From VXNE01 sp963664635 (GTDB taxonomy: Bacteria; Pseudomonadota; Gammaproteobacteria; Pseudomonadales; Azotimanducaceae), in contig OY761542.1 of NCBI GenBank assembly GCA_963664635.1, positions 4,526,001-4,590,000 of the forward strand: DNA of 64,000 nt, read 5' to 3'. Positions 1 through 8,398 of this stretch are shown here, in pieces (the stretch's first letter is position 1; each line of letters starts with the position of its first letter). The position numbers and the translations under genes are program-made. A model generated the notes under the pieces. That model saw nothing but the letters and a program-made list of their open reading frames with translations. It was not told the DNA's origin and made no database searches.

Positions 1-1
1 G

Positions 2-1207
2 CCGGCTGCGCAGCCCGGATCGGTGGAGCCGGTCCCGCCGTCGGCGCTCCCGCTGGCGCAGGAACCGGTGCCGCCCGAAGTTGCCCCCGCAACCGCGGCT
101 GCTCCCGAAGCGCCCGGAACGCACGCCCCCGTGGAGGCGCCGGAGGTCTCCCTGGAGCTGGGCGGAGAGCTGAACGGAGAACCGAACCCCGAGCGCGTCA
201 CAGTCGACCAGAAGGCCATGATCAACTGCCGCGCGGACCTCAACCAGCTCGTGCCGTTCAAGTACGACTGGGCGTGGCAGAAGTACCTCGACGGCTGCGC
301 GAACCACTGGATGCCGCAGGAAATCAACATGACCGCGGACATCATGCTGTGGAAGTCCGAGGACGGCCTGACCCCGGACGAGCGCAAGATCGTCAAGCGC
401 AGCCTCGGCTTCTTCTCGACCGCCGACTCGCTGGTGGCGAACAACCTGGCGCTCGCGATCTACCGCCTGATCACCAACCCCGAGTGCCGCCAGTACATCC
501 TGCGCCAGGCGTTCGAGGAGGCCATCCACACCCACGCCTACCAGTACTGCATCGAGTCCCTCGGCATGGACGAGGGCGAGATCTTCAACATGTACCGGGA
601 AGTGGACTCCGTCGAGGCGAAGGCGGGCTGGGCGCTCGAGTACACGCGCGCCCTCGCCGACCCGACCTTCCGCACGGGGACGCCCGAGAACGACCGGACG
701 CTGCTCAAGAACCTGATCGCCTACTACTGCGTGCTGGAGGGCATCTTCTTCTACTGCGGCTTCACGCAGATCCTCTCCATGGGCCGCCGCAACAAGATGA
801 CGGGCACTTCCGAGCAGTTCCAGTACATCCTGCGGGACGAGTCGATGCACGTGAACTTCGGCATCGACGTCATCAACCAGATCAAGCTCGAGAATCCGCA
901 GCTCTGGGACGAGGAGATGCAGTCGCTGGCGAACCGCATGATCCTGGAGGGGACGGAACTCGAGATTCGCTACGCCCAGGACACCATGCCGCGCGGCGTC
1001 CTCGGCATGAACGCCAACATGATGGCCGAGTACCTGCGCTTCATCGCCAACCGCAGGCTCGCGCAGATCGGCCTGACCGAGCACTTCGCCGGCGTCAAGA
1101 ACCCCTTCCCCTGGATGTCCGAGATCATGGACCTGAAAAAGGAGAAGAACTTCTTCGAGACGCGGGTGACCGAGTACCAGACCGGCGGCGCGCTGAGCTG
1201 GGACTGA
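2..1207 (+). CDS. nrdB: Ribonucleotide reductase class Ia, small subunit (5' end outside window)
   Basis: Supplies the diiron-tyrosyl radical used by the NrdA subunit to reduce ribonucleotides to deoxyribonucleotides in the cytoplasm. The conserved core starts near base 200 (DQKAMINCRADLNQL). It shows the ligand helix FEEAIHTHAY (Glu, His, and the radical Tyr four residues after the His), the second pair in DESMHVNFG, and the usual C-terminal tail ending GGALSWD that docks on NrdA. The frame is open from base 2 and the first possible start is a GTG at base 23. Related gammaproteobacterial NrdB proteins carry an alanine/proline-rich N-terminal arm that begins further upstream, so I treat the gene as 5'-truncated by the window edge. 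The arm here is rich in Pro, Ala and Glu and looks disordered. Identification is firm; only the start is unknown. Confidence 0.96.
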   Translation, partial: PAAQPGSVEPVPPSALPLAQEPVPPEVAPATAAAPEAPGTHAPVEAPEVSLELGGELNGEPNPERVTVDQKAMINCRADLNQLVPFKYDWAWQKYLDGCANHWMPQEINMTADIMLWKSEDGLTPDERKIVKRSLGFFSTADSLVANNLALAIYRLITNPECRQYILRQAFEEAIHTHAYQYCIESLGMDEGEIFNMYREVDSVEAKAGWALEYTRALADPTFRTGTPENDRTLLKNLIAYYCVLEGIFFYCGFTQILSMGRRNKMTGTSEQFQYILRDESMHVNFGIDVINQIKLENPQLWDEEMQSLANRMILEGTELEIRYAQDTMPRGVLGMNANMMAEYLRFIANRRLAQIGLTEHFAGVKNPFPWMSEIMDLKKEKNFFETRVTEYQTGGALSWD

Positions 1208-1229
1208 CGGCCCCGGGAGACGCCGCACG

Positions 1230-2687
1230 ATGATCGCCGGCTATTGTTGGCCGCAGAGCGCCTTGCCCGGCGAGGCGCTCACGTTGCACTGCCACTCCGA
1301 CGCGGCGACGTTCGGCTTCGAGATCGTCCGGCTCGGCGCGCGCGAGCAGTCCGTCTTCACGTCACCGTCGTTACCCGCGAGGGCGCAGCCGAGGCCCGAC
1401 GACCTCGCGAGCGACGGTTGCCGCTGGCAGGGCTCCGCCGAGATTCCGGTCGATCGCGCCTGGCCGTCGGGCATGTACCTGGTGCGGCTCGCGGACAGCG
1501 ACGGGCAGCGCGGGGAGGCGTTCTTCGTGGTCCGCGCGACGGAACCGGCGGATGCCATGCTGGTGCTCTCGACGTCCACCTGGAGCGCCTACAACCACTG
1601 GGGCGGCCCGAGCTTCTACCTCGGCGGCCACGTCTCGTCCGCCCAGCGCCCGCTGCCCACGGGCTTCCTGCACAAGGAGGATCCGGCGCGTCACCGCATC
1701 GCGCACTTCAAGCTCTGGTCGCCCGAGGAGCTCGCGGCTTTTCGCGGCAGCGGCGTCTCGCCCTGGTGCATGGCCGCCGGTTACTCCAACTGGGAGTGGC
1801 TGTTCGTGCAGTGGGCCGAAGCGCGCGGATGGAAGCTCGGCTACGCGGCCAGCCAGGACCTGGACCGTGACCCCGACCTGCTCGACGGCTGGCCGGCGTA
1901 TCTCTCGGTCGGGCACGACGAGTACTGGTCCGAGGGCATGCGGAACACCGTGGAGGGCTACGTGGACGCCGGCGGCAACGCCGCGTTCTTCTCCGGGAAC
2001 ACGTCCTTCTGGCAGGTCCGCTTCGAGGACGATTATGCCCGCATGGTGGGCTACAAGAACGCCATCCGCGACGATCCCGCGTATGACCCGGAGCATGCAC
2101 CGAACCTCTCCACCATGTGGTCGGACCCCCTGGTGGGCCGTCCCGAGAACGGCATGACGGGCGTCTCGTTCACCCGCGGCGGCTACGCCCACATGCCGAA
2201 CGCCCCCGCCGGGTCGGGCGGCTACACGGTCTGGCGGCCCGACCACTGGGCCTTCGACTCGCTTGCGCACCGCGCGGGTGACCTGCTCGGCGCCCCCGGC
2301 ATCGTCGTCGGCTACGAGTGCGACGGGTGCGAACTCGCGCTACGCGACGGGCTGCCGGTTCCCACCGGCCGCGACGGAACGCCCGCCGACTTCACCGTGC
2401 TCGCGACCGCACCCGCACGCCTCTGGGAGACCAGCGAGGCCCCGACCATGCACGACAGCTACATCGGCGAGCTGAACTGGGTCGCGGAGCGACTCGGCGG
2501 CGGGGACACGCCCGAGAACCGCGCGCGCTTCGAACACGGCCGCGCCGTGCTCGGAACGTACCGGCGGGGACGGGGCGAAGTGTTCACCACCGGCTGCACC
2601 GACTGGGCGTACGGGCTCGGCGAGGACGACGTGGCGACCGTGACCACCAACGTGCTGCGGCGTTTCGTGCGCGGGCAGGGGAAATAG
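1230..2687 (+). CDS. N,N-dimethylformamidase beta-subunit-like protein
   Basis: A 485-residue protein resembling the C-terminal domain of the N,N-dimethylformamidase large subunit. Supporting stretches are STSTWSAYNHWGG near residue 111 and VGHDEYWSEGMR near residue 227, followed by an aromatic-rich segment (FFSGNTSFWQVRFEDD) typical of this family. In the studied enzyme this subunit holds a mononuclear iron site that hydrolyses an amide bond. Here no small alpha subunit lies next to it, and many family members have unknown substrates, so dimethylformamide should not be assumed. No signal peptide is visible. It starts 22 bases after nrdB and is followed 38 bases later by an esterase on the same strand, so co-transcription is possible. 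Confidence 0.72.
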   Translation: MIAGYCWPQSALPGEALTLHCHSDAATFGFEIVRLGAREQSVFTSPSLPARAQPRPDDLASDGCRWQGSAEIPVDRAWPSGMYLVRLADSDGQRGEAFFVVRATEPADAMLVLSTSTWSAYNHWGGPSFYLGGHVSSAQRPLPTGFLHKEDPARHRIAHFKLWSPEELAAFRGSGVSPWCMAAGYSNWEWLFVQWAEARGWKLGYAASQDLDRDPDLLDGWPAYLSVGHDEYWSEGMRNTVEGYVDAGGNAAFFSGNTSFWQVRFEDDYARMVGYKNAIRDDPAYDPEHAPNLSTMWSDPLVGRPENGMTGVSFTRGGYAHMPNAPAGSGGYTVWRPDHWAFDSLAHRAGDLLGAPGIVVGYECDGCELALRDGLPVPTGRDGTPADFTVLATAPARLWETSEAPTMHDSYIGELNWVAERLGGGDTPENRARFEHGRAVLGTYRRGRGEVFTTGCTDWAYGLGEDDVATVTTNVLRRFVRGQGK

Positions 2688-2725
2688 GGGAACATCGGGC
2701 CGGATTTCCCCGGAGAGTCCGCCCC

Positions 2726-3820
2726 ATGGTCAATCAGCCCGCCGCGAGACCGCGCCTTCCCGGACGCCTCGGCAACCCCGGCATGGCATTGCGCGACGAC
2801 CCGCGGGCGGACCCGCGCATGCTCGCCGCGATGGCCCCCCACGGCCTGGCGGACCCGCAGCCGCCGCCCCCGGTCGACGGGAACTCGAGTCTGGAGGAAC
2901 TGCTCGCGTTCTGCTCCGAGGCGGAAGTCGCCTACGACGCCGTCAACGACGTCTTCACGCAGGGGCTCCCCCCGGTGGGCGGCGTCTCGTCGGCGACGCT
3001 CACGATCCGCGGGATGGACGGCAACCACATTACCCTCTACGTCGCGCGTCCCACGGAGGTCGAGAGTCCGCTACCCGGCGTCCTGCACCTGCATGGGGGC
3101 GGCATGGTGTTGATGTCGGCCACGAGCCCGACGTACAGGCGCTGGCGCGCCGAACTCGCGGCCACGGGCCTGGTCGTCGTCGGGGTCGAGTTCCGGAACG
3201 CCGGCGGCCGGCTCGGCCCGCATCCGTTCCCCGCCGGACTGAACGACTGCGCGTCCAGCCTGTACTGGATGGCGGACAATTCCGCGGCCCTCGGCATCTC
3301 CGGCGTCGTCATCTCCGGCGAGTCCGGCGGCGGCAACCTCACGCTCGCCACGGTGCTCAAGGCGAAACGGGACGGACGCCTTGCCGACATCGCCGGGGCC
3401 TACGCCCAGTGCCCCTTCATCTCGAACGCCTATGCGGCGGGCGACCCCGACCTGCCCTCCCTGCTCGAGAACGACGAGTACGGCCTGAGCTGCACGCTGA
3501 TGGCAACGCTCTCGCGGCTCTACGACCCGGACGGGGACCACGGGCGGCACCCCCTCGCGTGGCCCCTGCACGCGACCGCGGACGACCTCGAAGGGCTGCC
3601 GCCGCACGTCATCTCCGTGAACGAACTCGATCCGCTGCGCGACGAGGGGCTCGCGTACTTCCGGAACCTCCTCGCCGCCGGCGTCAGCGCCTCGAGCCGG
3701 ACGATCAACGGGACGAGCCACGCCCAGGACATGGTCATGCGCGCCGCCATGCCCGAGGTCTACCTGACGACGATCACGGACATCAAGGGTTTCGCGGACC
3801 GGGTCTGCGACTCCGGCTGA
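2726..3820 (+). CDS. Alpha/beta hydrolase of the hormone-sensitive-lipase type
   Basis: A 364-residue esterase/lipase-like protein. The oxyanion-hole motif HGGGM lies near residue 125 and the nucleophile elbow GESGGG near residue 198. A later NELDPLRDEG segment and a GTSHAQD segment supply the likely catalytic Asp and His. These place it in the HSL (esterase family IV-like) group, which cleaves short-chain esters; the natural substrate cannot be read from sequence. The ATG at 2726 follows a GGAGAG ribosome-binding site; the same frame is open much further upstream, but that part overlaps the preceding gene and has no family similarity. Its stop lies one base from the convergent hipA stop. Confidence 0.82.
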   Translation: MVNQPAARPRLPGRLGNPGMALRDDPRADPRMLAAMAPHGLADPQPPPPVDGNSSLEELLAFCSEAEVAYDAVNDVFTQGLPPVGGVSSATLTIRGMDGNHITLYVARPTEVESPLPGVLHLHGGGMVLMSATSPTYRRWRAELAATGLVVVGVEFRNAGGRLGPHPFPAGLNDCASSLYWMADNSAALGISGVVISGESGGGNLTLATVLKAKRDGRLADIAGAYAQCPFISNAYAAGDPDLPSLLENDEYGLSCTLMATLSRLYDPDGDHGRHPLAWPLHATADDLEGLPPHVISVNELDPLRDEGLAYFRNLLAAGVSASSRTINGTSHAQDMVMRAAMPEVYLTTITDIKGFADRVCDSG

Positions 3821-3821
3821 G

Positions 3822-5144
3822 TCAGCCCCGGCCGCGCGCGGCGCCGGCCCGCCCGAGCAACGCCCGGTTCTCCCGGTACGTCATTTGGAGCTGTTTCGCC
3901 ACCAGGGATCGCGTGCGCGCACCCACCCCCACGTCGGCGGCGTACTCGCCCCACCTGCCGACCACATCGACGACGCGTTCGATGCATTCACGCGCGCGGC
4001 CCCAGGTCCCGAAGTTCGCCAGTCGGGCGAGTCCCTGCATCGCCGACAGCGGCGGCCGCACCCCGTGGCCCGCGAAAGCGGTGGCATGTTCACCGTGGGG
4101 GGCCGGACTGAACGTGACGTCGTAGGCGGGCGAAGGCCGCCATGCCCCGGCGTCGTCCTGCAGAAACGCCCAGTTCCGCGTGTGGTCGTCCTGATTCAGC
4201 GCGAACAGATTGAACACCGCCCGGGTGAACTGGACCTGGCCCGCCGCCGGGCTGGCGCAGAGAATCTGGCTCGCCCTGACGAGGTCTTCGTAGTCCATCG
4301 ACGGCGCGCGGAAGTCGGCGTCGAGCAGGCCGCACAGCGTGTGCATGTGGTAGCGCCCTCCAGTCGGCGCACAGTCGAACCGCGCAAGCGCGAGCGACGC
4401 GATGGCCGCAGAGGAAGGCGGCGCCGGGATGAGGCGCCACGTCGGCACGTCAATGCCGGCGTCTCCAGCCATCGCGAGATACGCCGCTTCGCACAGGCTT
4501 TCTTCATGACCGAGCGGCAACGAGGCCGACGTGAACTTGACGAGCGCCGGAGACAGCCCCGGTCGGGGGAATACGCTTGCAGAGGCCAGCTCCCCGTCCT
4601 CCGGCAGGTACAGGAGCGCCTTGGGACGCGCGCCCGCCGAGCTGCCGGCGTGCGCCAACGCGGCCGGTATCGCCAGATCTTCCTCCGCGCGCGCCTCGAA
4701 GATCGCTCGCGCGAGCTCGCCGAGCACTCCGAGGTCCACGTCTCCATCGCCGGCATCGTCGCCGGGGGCGGCCGGGGCGTATTCGAGGGCTCCCACGCCG
4801 CGATCGCCCACGTAGGCCAACCGGTCCAGCGGCGTCAACCGGCGTGGAAGCACGCCCCGACGACGGAAAGCGCGGTCCATCAGGAGCATGCCCCAAGCGT
4901 CCGGAAGGGAGTCGGCAAACACCCCGTGCAGCCCTCCGTGGGGAGCCCCCGGTGCCCTATGCAACGCCCCGTCGGCCGGGAACGCAAACGGAGAAAGGCC
5001 GCGGTGTTCACCGACGTAATCCGCCGCGTACTGAAAATACGTTGCGCGTCCGTCACGGGTTGACGCCAGCATCCCCACGCGCACGCGCTCGCCACCGGAG
5101 AGCCGGCGACGGACCTCGAGCCGACGCACCGGCTCGGCGGTCAC
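3822..5144 (-). CDS. hipA: HipA-type Ser/Thr kinase toxin
   Basis: A 440-residue HipA-like kinase, the toxin half of a type II toxin-antitoxin pair. Studied HipA proteins phosphorylate glutamyl-tRNA synthetase or related targets and cause growth arrest. The short N-terminal HipA domain is followed by the glycine-rich SSAGARPKALL loop, an LVKF beta-strand lysine, the catalytic loop NQDDHTRNWAF near residue 315 and the metal-binding PAYDVTF near residue 341. All kinase residues appear present, so it should be active. It overlaps the upstream antitoxin gene by 4 bases (ATGA), giving translational coupling. The gene is convergent with, and one base away from, an esterase gene. Confidence 0.88.
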   Translation of the reverse strand: MTAEPVRRLEVRRRLSGGERVRVGMLASTRDGRATYFQYAADYVGEHRGLSPFAFPADGALHRAPGAPHGGLHGVFADSLPDAWGMLLMDRAFRRRGVLPRRLTPLDRLAYVGDRGVGALEYAPAAPGDDAGDGDVDLGVLGELARAIFEARAEEDLAIPAALAHAGSSAGARPKALLYLPEDGELASASVFPRPGLSPALVKFTSASLPLGHEESLCEAAYLAMAGDAGIDVPTWRLIPAPPSSAAIASLALARFDCAPTGGRYHMHTLCGLLDADFRAPSMDYEDLVRASQILCASPAAGQVQFTRAVFNLFALNQDDHTRNWAFLQDDAGAWRPSPAYDVTFSPAPHGEHATAFAGHGVRPPLSAMQGLARLANFGTWGRARECIERVVDVVGRWGEYAADVGVGARTRSLVAKQLQMTYRENRALLGRAGAARGRG

Positions 5145-5422
5145 TCGCGCAACACCTCTTCGATCGTGCGCGGTCCCGCCTCGGGGGCGTCTGCCAAAGC
5201 GGCCAGCCGTTGCAGTTCATCAAGGGATTGCCAGAGCAGGATGAACTGGCGCAAGGAGATCTGCCCGGTGGTCTCGAAGCGCTTGATGGTCGATGCCGGT
5301 ACGGTGCTGCGCTCGGCGAGCGCCCCCCGCGAGAGCCCGCGCTCCCTGCGCCTGACCCGGACGGACTTCGCCAATCGGTCCTGCACGTCGGTCGCGGTCA
5401 GGAGAGACAGCAGGGACGCCAT
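5141..5422 (-). CDS. hipB: HipB-type helix-turn-helix antitoxin
   Basis: A 93-residue protein with an XRE-family helix-turn-helix (VRVRRRERGLSRGALAERS, then VPASTIKRFETTG). It sits immediately upstream of hipA with a 4-base overlap, the standard antitoxin-first order. HipB proteins bind and neutralise HipA and repress their own operon. The acidic C-terminal tail (PEAGPRTIEEVLRE) is a likely HipA contact or degradation tail. A perfect TATAAT box sits upstream inside an imperfect dyad, as expected for autorepression. Confidence 0.85.
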   Translation of the reverse strand: MASLLSLLTATDVQDRLAKSVRVRRRERGLSRGALAERSTVPASTIKRFETTGQISLRQFILLWQSLDELQRLAALADAPEAGPRTIEEVLRE

Positions 5423-5451
5423 GGCATCCTGCCCCCGGAGCCACCCTAGAG

Positions 5452-5470
5452 ACAGTATTATATCTATTGT
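5452..5470 (-). promoter_or_regulatory. hipBA promoter -10 box inside an operator-like dyad
   Basis: Read on the minus strand, a perfect TATAAT hexamer (5457-5462) lies about 35 bases upstream of the hipB ATG. It is embedded in an imperfect inverted repeat of the form ACA-n-TA-n7-TA-n-TGT spanning 5452-5470. No good -35 box is visible 17 bases upstream. A dyad overlapping the -10 of an antitoxin-toxin operon is the expected position for HipB autorepression. The surrounding 50 bases are clearly more A+T-rich than the neighbourhood. Confidence 0.5.
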
Positions 5471-5544
5471 GGCCGATTTAAGCCCAAGTCAGGCTATATG
5501 TTGTCTCTTCGTGGGGGACGGGTTTTCCTGCAAGCTGTCGCGAC

Positions 5545-5565
5545 GGGCGACCACAAGGGTCGCCC
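5545..5565. terminator. Hairpin directly after the methyltransferase stop
   Basis: The stem GGGCGACC / GGTCGCCC closes a 5-base loop and begins one base after the end of the minus-strand methyltransferase gene (stop at 5566-5568). It could end that transcript, but no T-run follows on the minus strand. It may instead be a copy of a dispersed palindromic repeat. Confidence 0.35.
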
Positions 5566-6303
5566 CTACCGCGGTCGCCGGAACAACAGCGTGAAACGGT
5601 CCGTGTTCCCGGCGACCGAGCGCCGCCCCACCTCGTAGCGCAGCTCGTCGTCCGGGCGGTAGTGGAGGTCCGAGTAGTCGACGAACTCGAAGCCGGCGGC
5701 CTCGATCTCCTTGATGGCGAACACGGGGTCCATGCGCCGCCAGTTCTCGAGCGTCTCCGCCTGCATGTGGCGGCGGGTGTGGTCCACGACACCGTAACCG
5801 CCGCCCGGCCGCAGCGCCCGGAACACCGCGGCGTTCATGGCCGCCCGGGTGCCGGCGTCGAAATTGTGCAGGTTGCGGAAGGTCAGCACGAGGTCGTAGC
5901 GCGCCTCGCCGAAGTCGAGTCCGTCCATGCGGTAGTGCGGACCGCCCTCGGCCGGCGAGAACGCCCCCGTCTCGATCACCTCCACGTCCCAGCCGGCCTG
6001 TTCGACCAGCGGCGCGACCGCCTGGGCGCCCATGGCGACGGCCAGGCTGCCGTTCTCCGCCAGCACCGGCGCGAGGATCTTCGTGTACCAGCCGCGGCCG
6101 GGGACGAGTTCGAGCACGTCCATGTCGTCGGTCATCCCGAAGAACCGCAGGGTCTCGAGGGGCTTGCGGTTCGCGTCGCGGGCGCGCTCTGCCGGGGCGC
6201 GCAGGTCCGCCAGGACCGCCGCTTCGACCTTCGCGTCGATCTCTCCAGCGAAGGATGCCTGCATCGCACCGAGCAATCCGGCCGCCAGCATTATGGTTCT
6301 CAT
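5566..6303 (-). CDS. Exported SAM-methyltransferase-like protein
   Basis: A 245-residue protein with a clear N-terminal signal peptide (MRTIMLAAGLLGAMQASFAGE) followed by a Rossmann methyltransferase-like domain. The glycine-rich SAM motif reads VLELVPGRGWYTKIL. A LTFRNLHNF segment and a LRPGGGYGVVDH strand after the sixth helix follow the usual class I order. It resembles the group annotated as predicted (periplasmic) methyltransferases; a SAM-binding fold outside the cytoplasm makes real methyl transfer doubtful. It lies 33 bases downstream of a 2-hydroxyacid dehydrogenase on the same strand and is probably co-transcribed with it. Confidence 0.75.
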   Translation of the reverse strand: MRTIMLAAGLLGAMQASFAGEIDAKVEAAVLADLRAPAERARDANRKPLETLRFFGMTDDMDVLELVPGRGWYTKILAPVLAENGSLAVAMGAQAVAPLVEQAGWDVEVIETGAFSPAEGGPHYRMDGLDFGEARYDLVLTFRNLHNFDAGTRAAMNAAVFRALRPGGGYGVVDHTRRHMQAETLENWRRMDPVFAIKEIEAAGFEFVDYSDLHYRPDDELRYEVGRRSVAGNTDRFTLLFRRPR

Positions 6304-6336
6304 CGATTTCGTGCTCCTTGTCGTGGTGTTGTCGAT

Positions 6337-7311
6337 TCAGATCAGTCGGTCGGGCATCTCGGCGCCGGCGAAGAACGCCTCCAGGTTCGCGGCCACGCGC
6401 ATGCCCATCGCGACGCGCGTCTCCCGCGAACCGCTGCCGAAGTGCGGCAGCAGGACGGCGTTCTCCTGCTCGATCAGTTCCTCGGGCACGTTCGGCTCGC
6501 CCTCGTAGACGTCGAGCCCCGCGCCCGCCAGGCGTCCCTGCGCGAGCGCGTCCGCAAGCGCGAGCTGGTCGACCACGTCGCCCCGCGACGTGTTGACCAG
6601 GAAGGCGTGCTTCCGCATCTGCCCGAACCGCTCCGCATTCATCAGGTGCCGGGTGTCCGGCGTGGACGGACAGTGCAGCGACACGAAGTCGGCCGCCCCG
6701 AGCAACGCTTCGAGCGTGTCGCACGACACCGCGTGCACCTCGCGGGCAACCTCTTCGGGCACCGGAAACGGATCATGGTAGAGCACCTGCATGCCGAAAC
6801 CGAAGTGAGCGCGCCGGGCGACGGCCCGGCCGATGCGGCCGAAGCCCACCAGTCCGAGCGTCTTGCCCGTGACCTTCGTTCCCATCATGTGCGTCGGGCG
6901 CCATCCGGTCCACGCACGGTCGCGCACGTGCCGCTCGCCCTCGCCGATCCGTCGCGCGGCGGCGAGCAGCAGGACCATGGCGATGTCGGCCGTGCAGTCG
7001 GTCAGCACTTCCGGCGTGTTCGATACCGCGATCCCGCGCGCCCGGGCCGCGTCGAGATCGACGTGCTCGAAGCCCACGCCATAGCTGCCGATGACACGGA
7101 CGCGCACGTCGACGCCCTCGTAGAGGCCGGCATGCACGCGATCCGTCACCGTGGGGCACAGCGCGTCGGCCTCCGCCAGCGCCCCGCGCAGCGCCGCCTC
7201 GTCCATCGGCGTGTCGGTTTCGTTGCGGGTCAGGTCGTACCGCTCGTCCAGGTACGACTCCACCTCCTCCGGCCATGCCCGCGTCAGCACGACGCTTGGC
7301 CCGTTCGCCAT
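6337..7311 (-). CDS. D-isomer-specific 2-hydroxyacid dehydrogenase (glyoxylate/hydroxypyruvate reductase-like)
   Basis: A 324-residue NAD(P)-dependent dehydrogenase that interconverts a 2-keto acid and a D-2-hydroxy acid. The dinucleotide motif is GLVGFGRIGRAVARRA. The catalytic Arg is in VNTSRGDVVD, the Glu in the YEGEP strand region, and the acid/base His in LLPHFGSGS. The N-terminal substrate domain has the characteristic VIGSYGVGFEHVD loop. The pattern resembles D-glycerate dehydrogenase/glyoxylate reductase. The ATG at 7311 is chosen because similarity starts there; the open frame continues upstream into the divergent glycosyltransferase region without family sequence. Confidence 0.88.
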   Translation of the reverse strand: MANGPSVVLTRAWPEEVESYLDERYDLTRNETDTPMDEAALRGALAEADALCPTVTDRVHAGLYEGVDVRVRVIGSYGVGFEHVDLDAARARGIAVSNTPEVLTDCTADIAMVLLLAAARRIGEGERHVRDRAWTGWRPTHMMGTKVTGKTLGLVGFGRIGRAVARRAHFGFGMQVLYHDPFPVPEEVAREVHAVSCDTLEALLGAADFVSLHCPSTPDTRHLMNAERFGQMRKHAFLVNTSRGDVVDQLALADALAQGRLAGAGLDVYEGEPNVPEELIEQENAVLLPHFGSGSRETRVAMGMRVAANLEAFFAGAEMPDRLI

Positions 7312-7381
7312 GGCTTTTCCCCGTGTTCGAGATCGGGCGCATTGTAGAGCCTCGGCGAGACGATCGCGGTAAGGTACGGCC

Positions 7382-8398
7382 ATGCGCATCCTGCACGTCG
7401 CGCACCAGCAGCTTCGCAGGTACGGAGCCACGCGCGTCAGCTGGGCCAGGAAGCTCGAACTCGGCCTCGTCAAGGCGGGGTACGACATCCACGCCTTCAG
7501 CGACCGCGACGTGGCCGCGTTCGAGGCGCCGCTCGGCATTCGGCCGATCGGCCGACGCCGGGCGAACCGCCGCCTGCTGGAGATGGCCGAGGCGGTCGAG
7601 CCGGATCTCGTGATCGCCGGACACTGCGACACCGTCACGGACGACACGCTGGCCGAACTCAGACGCCGGAGGTCCGGCGTCGTCATCGTCCACTGCAACA
7701 ACGACCCGCTGTTCGTCCCGGAGAACGTCGTCCGCATCCGCCGGCGCGCCGCGGTCGTCGACGCGGTCTTCGTCTCGACCGGAGTCCGCGAACTCGAGCG
7801 CATCCTGGGGTCGGCCGGCGCCCGCCTCCATCACATGCCGAACCCGGTGGATCCGACGATCGAACGCTTCGACGCGTCCACGGCGGCGGACCTCCCGGTG
7901 GACCTCGTCTTCTGCGGCAAGAGCGACGCGCACACGGACCGACTCGCCGTGGTCGGCTGGCTGCGGGATGCGCTGCCGCCCAACATCGTCTTTCGCACCC
8001 ACGGCAGCTTCGGGAATCCCGGCGTGTGGGGACTCGACTACGACCGCGCCCTGGCCGCGGCGAAGATGGGACTCAACCTGAACCGCCAGGAGGGCCACCA
8101 CTGGTATTCCTCCGCGCGCATGGCCCAGATGGGAGGCAACGGGCTGCTCGTGTTCACGCACGCGGACAACGGCTTCGACACGCTGTTCCCGCCCGAGACG
8201 CTCGTCTACTTCCGATCGCGCGAGGACCTGCTCGCCGCCGTCGTCGACTTCCACCGGGACGACGCCAGACGGCGCCTCTGGGCCGCCAACACGCGGCGCT
8301 TCTTGCACGAGGCGATGAGCGCGACCCTCTACGCGCGCTACATCGTCGAAGCGTCCATGGAGCTGCCCTTCAGCCACCCTTACGCATGGCTGACCTGA
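7382..8398 (+). CDS. Glycosyltransferase-like protein (group 1/2 C-terminal domain)
   Basis: A 338-residue protein with a GT-B-like layout. The N-terminus MRILHVAHQQLRRYGATRVSW is a first beta-strand plus a loop. A mid-protein NPVDP segment is typical of GT-B donors, and the C-terminal half (ALAAAKMGLNLNRQEGHHWYS, then GGNGLLVFTHADNGFDTLFPP) matches glycosyl-transferase 1/2 proteins in which the C-terminal domain binds the nucleotide sugar. No membrane segment is seen. It overlaps the following YrbL-like gene by 13 bases, so the two are coupled. A role in cell-surface sugar transfer is inference. Confidence 0.68.
   Translation: MRILHVAHQQLRRYGATRVSWARKLELGLVKAGYDIHAFSDRDVAAFEAPLGIRPIGRRRANRRLLEMAEAVEPDLVIAGHCDTVTDDTLAELRRRRSGVVIVHCNNDPLFVPENVVRIRRRAAVVDAVFVSTGVRELERILGSAGARLHHMPNPVDPTIERFDASTAADLPVDLVFCGKSDAHTDRLAVVGWLRDALPPNIVFRTHGSFGNPGVWGLDYDRALAAAKMGLNLNRQEGHHWYSSARMAQMGGNGLLVFTHADNGFDTLFPPETLVYFRSREDLLAAVVDFHRDDARRRLWAANTRRFLHEAMSATLYARYIVEASMELPFSHPYAWLT

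Noticed and set aside
2318..2725. N-terminal extension of the esterase
   Set aside because: The frame is open but lies over the end of the DMFase-like gene; the ATG at 2726 with its GGAGAG site gives the normal family length.
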